Below, in pieces: positions 53,858-63,938 of a stretch of 64,000 bases of DNA. The stretch's first letter is position 1, and every line of letters begins with the position of its first letter. The notes under the pieces were generated by a model. The model had not been told where the DNA came from, ran no database searches, and worked only from the letters and a program-made list of their open reading frames with translations. The translations under genes were made by a program, and so were the position numbers. Origin of the DNA: Bin87 sp963666415 (GTDB lineage Bacteria; Chloroflexota; Dehalococcoidia; Lucifugimonadales; UBA3495); NCBI GenBank assembly GCA_963666415.2, contig CAXXPD010000003.1, positions 3,968,001 to 4,032,000 of the forward strand. Direction: 5' to 3'.

Positions 53858-54652
53858 TCAGGCCGCTGCGTCCAGCATATTGGGCGTCGGCAGTGCCTCG
53901 TTGCCGGCGGCGTTGGGGATGGTGAGGTAGCGGCGGGCTTCGGCCCATTCGTCGTGTTGCTCGGCCAGCACCGCGCCCACCAGGCGCCGTGCCGATAGCC
54001 GGTTGGGGAAAATGCCCACCACGTCAGTGCGGCGCCTTATCTCCCGGTTCAGCCGTTCCTGCGGGTTGTTGGACCACAGCTTCTGCCAGTGGGCCACTGG
54101 GAAGGCCGTGAAGGCCAGGATGTCCGGCGCGGCATCCGCCAGCAGTTCGGCCACCTGGGCAAAGGGCTCCCGGAGTTGTTCCACCACTCGGTCCAATTGG
54201 CCGTGGACCTCGGCGGGAGACAGTTGCTGGTAGATGGTGCGGACCATGCGAGAATGTCCTGGGTGGCCAGGCCAGGTTGGGCACGCTTGGGCACTCGGGT
54301 GAGCAGGTTGGCCATGAAGTGGGTGCGGCAGCGCTGCCAGCTGGCCCCAGTGAACACCGCGGCGATGGCGTTCTTCAGCCCCTGGTGGGCATCGGAGGTT
54401 ACCAGCTCCACCCCGCTGAGGCCCCGAGCGGTCAGCGACCGCAGGAAGGCCAGCCAGAAGGCGCCGTCCTCGCTGGCGCCCACGTCCATACCCAGGATCT
54501 CACGCTGCCCTTCGGCATTGACCCCCGTCGCCACCACCACGCAGACGTTGACGATGCGACCGCCCTCCCGCACCTTCTGGGTCAGGCCGTCCAGCCACAC
54601 GTAGGGGTAGGGACCACCGTCCAGGGGCCGACCCAGGAAACTCTCCACCACT
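53858..54652 (-). pseudogene. IS256 transposase copy C, C-terminal part
   Basis: Matches residues ~140-403 of the intact transposase but with a 13-bp net insertion near 54247 that shifts the frame, so even without the IS21 insertion it would be inactive. DDE blocks YVWLDGLTQKV and VTSDAHQG are present. Confidence 0.85.
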
Positions 54653-54735
54653 TGATAGACGACAATTAGTCCTGCCGGTAACGTCGACTATTTTTGCCGG
54701 TCGATATGGGGTAATTATTCGGTACGGAGGTACCG

Positions 54736-56270
54736 TTGATTACAGACCGACAAACCAGGCTATTGAGGCAGAAACGTATGGAAGGCAAGACACAGGAAAC
54801 GGCAGCGGCCAAGGCTGGGATGAGCGTGCGTTCAGCGCGCAAGTGGCAGAGTGGGCCATTGCCGTCGCAGGCGAAACCGGAGCATCGGTGGCGCACTCGG
54901 CCGGATCCCTTCGACGGGGTGTGGGAGGATGAGATTGAGCCGCTGCTGCGGAATGATCCGACGGGCAAGCTGTAGGCAACGACAATTATCGACTGCCCTT
55001 CGACAAGCTCAGGAGGAGGAGCAGCATCCCGGGCGGTTCAGCGCGTCCCAGCTGCGCACCCTGCAACGACGATTGCAGGCCCTTCGACAGGCTCAGGAGG
55101 CGGGCGCGGCATGGTCCGGATCAGGAGGTGTACTTCCCCCAGGTGCATCCGCCGGGACGGGAGGCCCAGTTCGACTTCACCCACTGCGGGGAACTCAAGG
55201 TGACCATCGCCGGCCAGTCCTACCCCCACCTGCTGTTCCAGCTGATACTCAGCCACTCGGGATGGCGCTACGCTGAGGTCGCCGCCGGTGAGACCTTCCT
55301 GGCCTTGCAGCAGGGATTGCAGAATGCCCTCTGGACCCTGGGCGGCGTTCCAGAGGTGGTGCGCAGCGACAATACCGCGGCTGCCACTCACGAATTGCGC
55401 AGCAGCCGCGGCCGCGCTCTTAACGACAATTACGCCGCCCTGCTGGACCACTATGGCCTCCGCTCCACCCGCATCAATCCCGGCCAGAGCCATGAAAACG
55501 GCGTCGCCGAGCACGCCCACTACCGCTTGAAGGACGCCATCGACCAGGCCCTCATCCTGCGGGGCAGCCGCGATTTCGACACTGTCGACGACTACGCCAG
55601 CTTCGTCCGGCAGATGGTGGAGAGACGCAATCGCCTGGTACAGGGGAAGCTGGAGCAGGAGTTGCTTTGCCTACGCTCCCTGCCCCCAGCCCCGGTGCCG
55701 GAATACGTCAACTACCAGTCCAAGGTGCGCAAGTGGTGCACCATCCAGGTAGCGGGACATAGCTACAGCGTGCCCTCCCGCCTCATCGGCAAGGAGGTGC
55801 AGATCCGTCTGTACGCCGACTGGGCGGAAGTGTACTACAAGGGCCACCTGGTGGAACGGATGGAACGGGTGCGTGGCGAGGGGGAAGCCAACGTCAATTA
55901 CCGCCACGTCATCGGCTCATTGGTGCGCAAGCCCGGTGCCTTCGCCCGCTACCGCTTCCGGGAGCAGCTGTTTCCCACCATGCACTTCCGGCTGACCTAC
56001 GACGCGCTCAGGGAATGGCGTGGGGAGCGTGCCGACGTGGAGTACGTGCGGATCCTGCACCTGGCGGCGACCACCATGGAAGCCACGGTGGACAGCGCGC
56101 TGTCGTTGCTGCTGGAGGCGGGTGAGTCCTTCGACTACGCGGAGGTGCGGGACCTGGCCGAGCCCAAGGTGCCCGAAGCTCCGGTGCTGGTCTGGTCTGG
56201 GAAGCCGGACCTGAAAATCTACGACCGCCTGCTCACGGTCAGCCTGGCGGCGGCGGGGGTGTGCGCATGA
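54736..56270 (+). pseudogene. IS21 transposase IstA, copy 2, disrupted by short repeats
   Basis: Same three-frame structure as copy 1: MITDRQTRLLRQKRMEG to DPTGKL, then HPGRFSASQLRTLQRRLQ, then the long frame from MYFPQVHPPGREAQFDF with VRSDNTAA and HENGVAEHAHY. Both REP-like inserts (CCTTCGACAAGCTCAGGAGG and CCTTCGACAGGCTCAGGAGG) are present. In this copy a stop appears right after GKL (TAG), unlike copy 1. The DDE-containing frame (380 residues) is fully open. Confidence 0.8.
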
Positions 56271-57043
56271 CGGACACCAGCGTGATGCAGGACCGCATCG
56301 GCCAGTTGTGCGGCCAATTCAAGCTGCCTACCATGGGCGCCCAGTCGGTGGCTCGTTTCACCGCCGCTGGACACGGCGATGCCCTGGCAACTTTCCTGGA
56401 GGTACTGGAACAGGAAGCTGAGGATCGCCGCCACCGGCGCATCAACCGGCTGCGCCGGGAGTCCCGGCTGCCCTCGGGCAAGACCTGGGAAACCTTCGAG
56501 CACGACCGAGTCCCCCTGGCGCTGCGGCAGCAACTGGACCAGCTGGCCCAGGGCAGCTTCGTCGAGCGCGGCGTCAACGTGCTGGCCTTCGGGCTGCCCG
56601 GCACCGGCAAGACCCACGCCCGGTGCGCCCTGGGCCACCGCCTGGTGGAAGCCGGCCACTCCGTCCTTTTCGCTCCGGCCTACCGTCTGGTACAGGAACT
56701 GCTCGCCGCCAAGCGCGACCTGGACCTGCCCCGCCAGCTGCGCAAGCTGGACAACTTCGACTTCCTGCTCCTCGACGACCTGGGCTACCTGCCCCAGGGC
56801 GCCGAGGAGTCGGAGGTCCTCTTCACCCTCATCGCCGAACGCTACGAGCGCCGATCGTTGGGCATCACGTCAAACCTGGTCTTCTCGGAGTGGGAGCGCA
56901 TCTTCGCCAACCCCATGGCCACCGCCGCGGCGATTGACCGGGTCGTGCACCACTCCGTCATCCTGGAGTTTGACGTCCCCAGCTACCGCACCAACGCTGC
57001 CCAGCAACGCGTCCAGGCCAAGGAAGTGAACCGGCAAAACTGA
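56267..57043 (+). CDS. IS21 helper ATPase IstB, copy 2 (full length)
   Basis: The ~258-residue AAA+ protein has AFGLPGTGKTH (Walker A), FLLLDDLGYLP (Walker B) and ITSNLVFSEW. It begins at ATGA overlapping the istA stop. It contains RRESRL near residue 60 where copy 1 has a deletion. IstB assists IstA in target choice and strand transfer. Confidence 0.9.
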   Translation: MTDTSVMQDRIGQLCGQFKLPTMGAQSVARFTAAGHGDALATFLEVLEQEAEDRRHRRINRLRRESRLPSGKTWETFEHDRVPLALRQQLDQLAQGSFVERGVNVLAFGLPGTGKTHARCALGHRLVEAGHSVLFAPAYRLVQELLAAKRDLDLPRQLRKLDNFDFLLLDDLGYLPQGAEESEVLFTLIAERYERRSLGITSNLVFSEWERIFANPMATAAAIDRVVHHSVILEFDVPSYRTNAAQQRVQAKEVNRQN

Positions 57044-57084
57044 TTGACGCCAACCGGCAAATATAGTTGACGCGGGACACCACT

Positions 57085-57515
57085 TCGTCCAGTTGCTCGC
57101 AGATGCGCGACACCTGGCTGCTGGAGATGCCGTCGCAACCCAGGGCCTTGATCAGATCGTCCACCCGACGGGTGGACACGCCCTCCACGTAGGCCTGCTG
57201 GATCACCGACAGCAGAGCCTTCTCGCTGCGCCGCCGCGGTTCCAGCAGGCTGGGGAAGTAGCTGCCTTCCCGCAGCTTGGGAATGTGCAACTCCATGGTG
57301 CCCACCCGGGTATCCCAGGTGCGGTTGCGATACCCATTGCGGTAGGTGACCCGCTCCGGGCTGCGTTCGCCGTGCTGGGCGCCGATCTGGGCGGAAACCT
57401 CGGCGTCCATGATGCCGTCCACCAGGACCCGCAGTGCTTCCCGCAGAAAGTCCACGTCTCCGTCCATACCACGCTTGCGTAATAATTCCAAAAGATCCAT
57501 TCTTTGCTTGACCAC
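57085..57515 (-). pseudogene. IS256 transposase copy C, N-terminal part
   Basis: First ~144 residues (MVKQRMDLLELLRKRG to SSQVSRICEQLDEVV), nearly identical to copy B, ending at the IS21 insertion. GTG start with AAGGAG upstream. Confidence 0.85.
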
Positions 57516-57617
57516 CGTCGTTCTCCTTGGTTGGGTTGTGACTTCCGATCAAGGATGACGCGGTGGTCAGCGTTTTGCCAACCGCCTAACTCTTACACCA
57601 CTTCCTGGGACTCTACT

Positions 57618-58572
57618 ATGGTGACCGTCTCGGTGAGGGAAAGGTCAGCTGGCACCGGCCGGTAGGCTGCCTCCGGCTGCTCCGCCGCCACGGAGAACCG
57701 GGGGTTGAAGCGGGGCAGGAATTCCTGCAGAACTTCATTGGCCTGGTCCATGGTGGTAGCTCCGGCCAGCCGCAACTCGGTGACCAGCCGGTCCTGGAAG
57801 GTGGAGGCCATCCGCTCCACCCGTCCCTTGGCCTGCGGGGACGGGGCGAAGATCTGCTGGATGCCCAACTCCCGCATTACCCGGGCGAATTGGGTGAACT
57901 CGTAAAGCACGGGCCCCTGGCGGACGTTGTACTTGAAGGCGGCGTGGCGGTCGCTGTACAAGGCCAGGGGGATCCCCCACTGCCGGACCAGGCCCTCCAG
58001 CAGGGCCAGATAGCCCCGGGTGTCCTCGCTAGGGTGAAAGATAGCCTGGACCACGATGCCGGTGGCATCGTCTACCGCCAGCAGCAGGACGAACTTGTCC
58101 CCCCGTTCCTCCAGCCAGGGATGGTGACTGCCATCCACCTGAATAAGCATCCCCTCTTGGGGCATGCGCTTCCTTCTAAACCGGTGTTGGGGGAGCGCCG
58201 GCTGTGGGGGCTGCCCATTCCTGCCTTTACCAGGATGCGGCGTACCGTGGGCCGGCTCAGGTCGATCCCCTCCCGCTCCCGCAGCAGTTCGGTAAGGTGG
58301 CTGTGGTTGGCGCCTGAGTAATCCTTGCTGGCCAGTTTGACCACGGCAGCAGCCTCAGCTTCGGGCACGGCGTTGTGGGGCTTACGTCCCCGGTTGCCGT
58401 GGGCGACTGCCGCGGGGCCGTCCCTGCGGTAGGCCGCCAGCAAGCGATTGGTGTGGCGTTCGCTGACTCCCATGATCTGGGCAGCTTGGGCGATGGGAAG
58501 GTGGTATTCCAATACGCTGTTGAGAACTTTGATCCTTGCCTGTTCTTGCTGATTCAATGTCAATTCCCTCAT
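57618..58572 (-). pseudogene. ISNCY transposase, N-terminal and core part, frameshifted
   Basis: Starts MRELTLNQQEQARIKVLNSV with a helix-turn-helix (PIAQAAQIMGVSERHTNRLL). Near 58170 the frame changes; the second frame opens MPQEGMLIQVDGSHHPWLEE and holds the DDE integrase core (LLLAVDDATG, LALYSDRHAAFK, SPQAKGRVERMASTFQDRL). It is then cut at TETVTI by IS256 copy C. The family is ISNCY, IS1202/ISDol1 group, by the DGSHHPW and YSDRHAAF motifs. Confidence 0.8.
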
Positions 58573-58725
58573 GGGATGACATTTTCGCTGAACAGTTAGC
58601 AGGTGACCGAATCGTAGAACAACAACAGAGATCGCCACGAACTATAGACCACTTCGCCAAGGTCTTTGACCACCTTGGGGCACCGGCAAGCGATCATTGC
58701 GGCACTTCGGTTTAGAGGTGGAGCG

Positions 58726-60283
58726 ATGGCGTACAAGGAGGTGTTACGAGTGGAAATACAGGAAGTGGTACGACGCTGGCAGCGTGGAGGCAGTCAGCGG
58801 CAGATAGCGGAAGGGACGGGGTTGTCGCGGGCGACGGTACGGAAGTATTTAGCCGCGGCGAAGGCGGCGGGGGTAGTGGAGGATGGTCCTGCTCCCGACG
58901 AGGAGCAGTTGAGCCGTTTGGCGGGGATCAGCCGGGCTGGGCCGCGTCTGGTTGAGACGCCAGTTGAGGACAGCCTGGTTCCCTGGGCGGACCAGATCTA
59001 CCACTGGTTTGGGGACCGGTTGCAGTTGACCCGCATCCAGGAGTTGCTGGCGGCGCGGGGCTGTATGGTGTCGTACACATCGTTGCGGCGGTCATCCGGA
59101 AGCGGAACTGGGGCAGGCGGAGCGTCCGCACGGTGCGGATGGCCGACACCGGGCCGGGTGAAGTGGCGGAGGTGGACTTCGGACGGCTCGGGATGATCAC
59201 CGACCCAGAGACGGGCCGACGCCGGGTGGTGTGGGCGCTGATCGTGGTGCTGTCGTACTCGCGCCACTGCTTCGTTTGGCCCACGCATAGCCAGCAGCTG
59301 GAGGACGTCATCTCCGGCCTGGAGGCGGCTTGGGCCTTTTTCGGTGGCGTGCCCAGGTACCTGGGCATCGACAATTTCCCCGCTGCGGTGGCGGGACCGG
59401 ACCCGTTGCATCCGCGCCTGACCCGGGGATTTCTGGAATATTCCCAGCACCGAGGTTTCGTCGCCGACCCAGCCCGGACTCGTCATCCTGGGGACAAGCC
59501 CAAGGTGGAACGAAGCGTGCCCTACGTCAGGGAACGCTCTTCAAGGGCGGCGATTTCCATGGTCTGACCCACCTGCGTGCCGAAGCCCAGCGCTGGTGCT
59601 TGGAAGTGGCCGGTCGGCGGATCCACGGCACCACTCGCCGGCAACCACTGGTGGTATTTCAGGAAGAGGAGCGCCACACCATGCTGCCCTGGGACGGCGA
59701 GCCCTACGAGATTACCCACTGGCGCATGGCCAAGGTCCATCCCGACCATCACGTGGCCTGCCAGTATGCGCTGTACTCGGTGCCGGCTTCGGTCTGCCCG
59801 CCAGGTCAGCAGGTGGAAGCAAGGCTGGACAGCAAGCTGGTGCGCATTTACCACCGGGGCAAGCTGATCAAGGTGCATGAGCGTCAGTCCCGGGGCAGTC
59901 GGTCCACCGATCCGGATGACTATCCCGCCGAGCTGACCGCCTACACCATGAAAGCCCCGGAGCGCATCAAGCGCGACGCGGCCCTGCTGGGGCCGGCGGT
60001 GGCCCAATTCGCCGACCGCCTCTTCGACAACCAGCTGCCCTGGTCCAGGATCCGCCAGGCCCACAAGCTCATCAGGCTGGGTGAACGCTACACCGCCCAG
60101 CGTCTGGACGCCGCCTGCCAGCGGGCCCTGGCCGTGGACCTCGTCGACGTGCAACGGGTGGAACGCATCCTGGTGCAGGCCCTGGAACAGGAGGCCATGC
60201 CCCAATCGCCACGACCCATGCCAGCCGGCCGCTTCGCCCGGCCCAGCCACGTCTTCGCCCATGCCACCGGAGGTCAATCATGA
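58726..60283 (+). pseudogene. IstA of the degenerate IS21 element, two frameshifts
   Basis: N-terminal frame: MAYKEVLRVEIQEVVRRWQR and the helix-turn-helix GGSQRQIAEGTGLSRATVRK. Near 59100 it shifts to MADTGPGEVAEVDFGRLGM with RYLGIDNFPAAVAG. Near 59545 it shifts again to GGDFHGLTHLRAEAQRWC and the C-terminal part. The intact relative at 61495-63063 is continuous across both points, so these are indels. The transposase is dead. Confidence 0.85.
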
Positions 60284-61110
60284 CCCGCATCACCGAACTC
60301 ACGCCTTTGCTCAAGCGGCTCCAACTGGGGCCCATGGCCGCCACTTTACCCGAGCGCATCGCCCTGGCCCGCCGGGACCAGCTGGACTAGAGACCCGGCC
60401 GGAAAGCCAATTGGCAGGGTTTAGCACCGCGCTTGAAAGACGTAATACGGTTGTGAAAAACGTGTTCGTGCATGCAACGCGTTTTAATCACCCATGATTA
60501 CAACGATAATCGACGATAAAAATTAACGGTTTCGGGAGATTGGGGGTTTCTGGCCGGATTTCTAGGCATCATTCCTGGAGATTATCCTCAGTGACGAGGT
60601 CAACCGTCGTGCCCACCGTCGCATCGAGCTTCGCCTCCGGGGCGCCGGCTTCGAGGAGACCTGCCACCTGGAGGACTTCGACTGGTCGGCGTCAATTACC
60701 CTGGATCGCCGGCTTCTGGACACCGTCTTTTCCCTGGAATTCCTAGACAAGCATGAGCATGTCCTCCTGGTGGGCCCCGCTGGCGTCGGCAAGAGCTTCC
60801 TCGCCCAGGCCCTGGGCTATGCCGCCGTCCGCTCCGGACATACCGTGCGCTTGAGCCACGCCGACCACTTCTTCAAGGCCATGGCCCAGGCCAAGGTCGA
60901 CAACTCGACAGACCGCACCTTTCGGTCCTTCCTGTCTCCAGACCTGCTTATCATGGGCGACCTGGGACTCCACCGGCTCACGGCACAGCAGTCCGCCGAC
61001 CTCTACGAACTCATCCTCAATCGGCATCGGTCATCCAGCTTCGTCATCACCAGCAACCGGGCCGTCGACGAATGGCTCAGCCTTTTTGACGATCCCATCC
61101 TGGCTCGGCT
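60280..61110 (+). pseudogene. IstB of the degenerate IS21 element, interrupted and truncated
   Basis: MTRITELTPLLKRLQLGPMA to ARRDQLD is followed by a 179-bp miniature element, then ASFLEIILSDEVNRRAHRR resumes. Walker A is VGPAGVGKSFL; the Walker B region reads LLIMGDLGLH, where the intact copy has LLILDDLGLH, so the first Asp is lost. It ends at FDDPILARL, about 45 residues short. Confidence 0.85.
60387..60565. mobile_element. Miniature element (CTAG-flanked), copy C
   Basis: 179 bp including CTAG on both sides, with ends CTAGAGACCCGGCCGGAAA and CTAGAAATCCGGCCAGAAA. Same orientation as copy B. It is inserted in the istB pseudogene; the intact relative lacks it, which gives a second independent empty site. 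Confidence 0.85.
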
Positions 61111-61118
61111 TTGTACAA

Positions 61119-61361
61119 TCAAGCGGCATAGGCTAGCGTGTCGAGCATCCTGTGGTACAAGAGGCGCGGGACTTTTATAGATTCGTGCTCGCGCTCGGAC
61201 GGCATAAAAGTTCCCTGCTGCACCCAGAGGTGTCGTCTGACCAGGGCGATGGCGTCGGCGAAGGAAGGGCTGGTTTTGTCATACCACGCCGCGGTGCGCG
61301 GCGCCATGCCGCCACGCTGTTCGATCAGGATATCCGCTGCCAGCGTCACCACGCTGAACAT
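61119..61361 (-). pseudogene. DDE transposase, C-terminal part (family not assigned)
   Basis: Encodes FSVVTLAADILIEQRGGMAP, then FADAIALVRRHLW and SIKVPRLLYHRMLDTLAYAA, the C-terminus of a transposase type I recognise but cannot name safely. Its upstream part lies beyond the IS21 element at 63939 to the window end, where the minus strand reads QWSERAIARTPALFGLF. Removing the IS21 joins the two as FGLFSVVTLA. Confidence 0.7.
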
Positions 61362-61494
61362 GTCATTGTTCAGGATCTATAGGCCAGTGAATTGGGAGTT
61401 TTTCAGGATCTACCCACCAGATTTTCAGGGTCATTAGGCCACTTTGGGAGCCACATCGGCGATCATTGCCGCACTTTGGAATTGAGGTGCAGCG

Positions 61495-63063
61495 ATGGCA
61501 TACCGGGAGGTTTCCAGAATGGAAATACAAGAGATCATTCGCCGTTGGCAGGCGGGGGATAGCCAACGCAAGATTGCGTTGGGCACCGGCTTGTCGAGAG
61601 ATACCATCGCCAAGTACGTGGCGGCAGCCCAAGAGGAGGGCATCGTTCGGGATGGGCTGGTTGCCACCGCGGAGCAGCTGAGCCGGCTGGCGACGATTGG
61701 GCAGCCGGGGCCGCGGCAGGCGGTGACGCCCGGGCAGGACCTGCTGGAGCCGTGGGCGGACCAGATTTACCAGTGGCTCACCGGCGACCGGCTGCAGCTG
61801 ACCCGCATCCGGGAGTTGCTGGCAGCGCGGGGGTGTCCGGTATCGTATCCGTCGTTGCGCCGCTTCGTTCTGAAGCGGAACTGGCGGCGGCGCAGCCAGA
61901 CCACGGTGCGCATGGAGGACACCGCGCCCGGGGAGGTGGCGGAGATGGACTTCGGCCGGTTGGGCATGATTGTGGACCCAGCGACAGGCCGCCGGCGGGC
62001 GGTGTGGGGGCTGATCATCGTGCTGGCTTACTCGCGGCACAGCTTCGTCTGGCCGACCCATGGGCAGACGCTGGAGGACATCATCGCCGGACTGGAAGCG
62101 GCGTGGGTCTGCTTCGGCGGGGTGCCCCGCTATCTGGTCATCGACAATTGCCCGCCAGCGGTGGCGGGACCAGACCCGCTGCATCCGCGCTTCACCAGAG
62201 GCTTCCTGGAATACTCGCAGTGCCGGGGTTTCATCGCCGATGCGGCGCGGGTGCGGAAACCCAAGGACAAGCCCAAGGTGGAGCGTGGCGTGCAGTACGT
62301 CAGGGAGCGCTTCTTCAAGGGCGGCGATTTCCACGGTCTGCCCCACCTGAGGGCCGAAACCCAGCGCTGGTGTCTGGAGGTGGCCGGAATGCGCATCCAT
62401 GGCACCACTCGCCGGAAGCCCCTGGTGGTTTTCCAGGATGAGGAGCGCCACACCCTGCTGCCCTGGGACGGCGAGCCCTACGAAATCGCCGACTGGCGCA
62501 ATGCCAAGGTCCATCCCGACCATCACATCCAGTGTCAGCAGGCCCTGTATTCGGTGCCATCGGACCGGTGCCCGCCGCGTCAGCAGGTGGAAATCCGGCT
62601 GGGCAGCAAGCTGGTGCACATCTATCACCGGGGCCAGCTGATCAAGACCCACCTCCGCCAGCCCCAGGGCGGACGCTCCACCGATCCCGACGATTACCCC
62701 GCCGAGCTTTCCGCCTACACCACCAGAGCGCCGGATCGCATCCAGCGCAGCGCGGCGACACTGGGACCGGCGGTGGGCGAATACGCTGAGCGTCTCTTCG
62801 ACGGCCCCCTGCCCTGGGCCAAGATCCGGCAGGGACACAAGCTGCTGCGTCTGGGCGAGCGTTACACGGCGCAGCGTCTGGACGCCGCCTGTCGTCGGGC
62901 CCTGGCCGTGGATCTCATCGACGTGCGCCGATTGGAACGCATCCTGGTGCAGGCCCTGGAACAGGAGGCCATGCCCCAGCTGCCCTTGCCCATGCCGCCG
63001 GGCCGCTTCGCCCGTCCCGGTAGCGTCTTCGCTTACACCGCATACCGCCGTCAGTCAGCATGA
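61495..63063 (+). CDS. istA: IS21 transposase IstA, second type (intact)
   Basis: The 522-residue transposase has an N-terminal helix-turn-helix (GDSQRKIALGTGLSRDTIAK), then the DDE core with the Asp in GEVAEMDFGRLGM, the second in RYLVIDNCPPAV and the Glu in KVERGVQYVRERFF, and a C-terminal barrel (GSKLVHIYHRGQLIKTH). The ATG at 61495 has GAGGTG upstream; a second ATG at 61519 with GGGAGG is also possible. It runs into istB with the usual tight spacing. It appears functional. Confidence 0.95.
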   Translation: MAYREVSRMEIQEIIRRWQAGDSQRKIALGTGLSRDTIAKYVAAAQEEGIVRDGLVATAEQLSRLATIGQPGPRQAVTPGQDLLEPWADQIYQWLTGDRLQLTRIRELLAARGCPVSYPSLRRFVLKRNWRRRSQTTVRMEDTAPGEVAEMDFGRLGMIVDPATGRRRAVWGLIIVLAYSRHSFVWPTHGQTLEDIIAGLEAAWVCFGGVPRYLVIDNCPPAVAGPDPLHPRFTRGFLEYSQCRGFIADAARVRKPKDKPKVERGVQYVRERFFKGGDFHGLPHLRAETQRWCLEVAGMRIHGTTRRKPLVVFQDEERHTLLPWDGEPYEIADWRNAKVHPDHHIQCQQALYSVPSDRCPPRQQVEIRLGSKLVHIYHRGQLIKTHLRQPQGGRSTDPDDYPAELSAYTTRAPDRIQRSAATLGPAVGEYAERLFDGPLPWAKIRQGHKLLRLGERYTAQRLDAACRRALAVDLIDVRRLERILVQALEQEAMPQLPLPMPPGRFARPGSVFAYTAYRRQSA

Positions 63064-63074
63064 GGAGATTACCC

Positions 63075-63860
63075 ATGACCCGAACCACCGAACTCACCCC
63101 GCTGCTCAAGAGCCTCAAGCTGGGCGCTTTGGCCAGCACCCTGCCGGAACGCATCGCCCTGGCCCGTAGGGAGCAGCTGGATTACGCCTCATTCCTGGAA
63201 ATCATCCTCAGCGACGAGGTCAATCGCCGCGCCCACCGCCGCACCGAACTCCGGCTGCACAATGCCGGCTTCGAGGAGACCTGCCGCCTGGAGGACTTCG
63301 ACTGGTCGGCGTCAATTACCCTGGACCGCCGCCTGCTGGACGCTGTATTCTCCCTGGAGTTTCTCGACCGGCACGAACACGTCCTACTGGTGGGCCCCGC
63401 CGGTGTCGGCAAGAGCTTCTTCGCCCAGGCCCTGGGCTACGCCGCCGTCCGCGCCGGATACTCCGTGCGCTTCAGCCACGCCGACGACTTCTTCAAGGCC
63501 CTGACCCAGGCCAGAGTGGACAACTCGGTGGACCGTACCTTCCGGTCTTTCCTCACGCCCGACCTGCTCATCCTCGATGACCTGGGTCTCCATGGCCTGA
63601 CCGCCCAGCAGTCCGCCGACCTCTACGAACTCATCCTCAATCGACATCGGGCGTCCAGCTTCATCATCACCAGCAACCGGGCCGTGGACGAATGGCTGGG
63701 TCTCTTCGATGACCCCATCCTGGGCAACAGCGCGCTGGATCGCCTGGCCAACGCCAGCTACCAGATCGTCATCGAAGGCGCCAGCTACCGGGAACGACTC
63801 TCGCCACACCGCGCTCTACTGGCCGCAAAGGGGGTGATTGACCCGCAAACTACAACCTGA
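63075..63860 (+). CDS. istB: IS21 helper ATPase IstB, second type (intact)
   Basis: The 261-residue AAA+ protein has Walker A VGPAGVGKSFF, Walker B LLILDDLGLHG and FIITSNRAVDEW. The final region (SYRERLSPHRALLAAKG) is complete. Start MTRTTELTPLL has GAGGAG upstream, 11 nt after the istA stop. With IstA it forms a complete transposition module. Confidence 0.95.
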   Translation: MTRTTELTPLLKSLKLGALASTLPERIALARREQLDYASFLEIILSDEVNRRAHRRTELRLHNAGFEETCRLEDFDWSASITLDRRLLDAVFSLEFLDRHEHVLLVGPAGVGKSFFAQALGYAAVRAGYSVRFSHADDFFKALTQARVDNSVDRTFRSFLTPDLLILDDLGLHGLTAQQSADLYELILNRHRASSFIITSNRAVDEWLGLFDDPILGNSALDRLANASYQIVIEGASYRERLSPHRALLAAKGVIDPQTTT

Positions 63861-63938
63861 TAATAGTCAATTCACCGCGCTCCCAGGGTGGCTGGATGTC
63901 CGTGAAAATCGCCGGCCTAATGACCATGAAAATTGACA

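Larger units (their letters stand above)
54653..57079 (+). mobile_element. IS21-type element, copy 2
   Basis: Ends TGATAGACGACAATT (left) and TGTCCCGCGTCAAC (inward from right), with the 5-bp target duplication CCACT at 54648-54652 and 57080-57084. It is 2427 bp and sits inside IS256 copy C. Confidence 0.95.
53807..57617 (-). mobile_element. IS256-type element, copy C (interrupted by IS21)
   Basis: Same ends as copy B (GGTAGTGTCCC and GGGACTCTACT), with the 6-bp target duplication ATGGTG at 53801-53806 and 57618-57623. Removing the internal IS21 and its duplication leaves ~1379 bp, 13 more than copy B because of a small insertion near 54247. Confidence 0.9.
53140..58640 (-). mobile_element. 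ISNCY (IS1202/ISDol1-like) element, host of nested insertions
   Basis: The approximate limits come from related end sequences: ATCTGTTGTTGTCCAGCGAA on the left and, inward from the right, ATCTCTGTTGTTGTTCTACG, each followed by AGCGAAAATGTC-like repeats. It is interrupted at 53807-57617. Exact ends are uncertain. Confidence 0.6.
58666..61110 (+). mobile_element. Second-type IS21 element, degenerate copy
   Basis: Related to the intact element at 61362-63938 along both genes and the pre-istA leader (GCGATCATTG, CGGCACTT). Its right end is lost inside istB. It is interrupted by a miniature element at 60387-60565. Confidence 0.75.
61362..63938 (+). mobile_element. Second-type IS21 element, intact
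   Basis: Ends TGTCATTGTTCAGGATCTAT (left) and, inward from the right, TGTCAATTTTCATGGTCATT. Both continue into repeated TTTTCANGGTCATTAGGCC units near the ends. The 7-bp target duplication CTGAACA lies at 61355-61361 and 63939-63945. 2577 bp. Confidence 0.9.
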
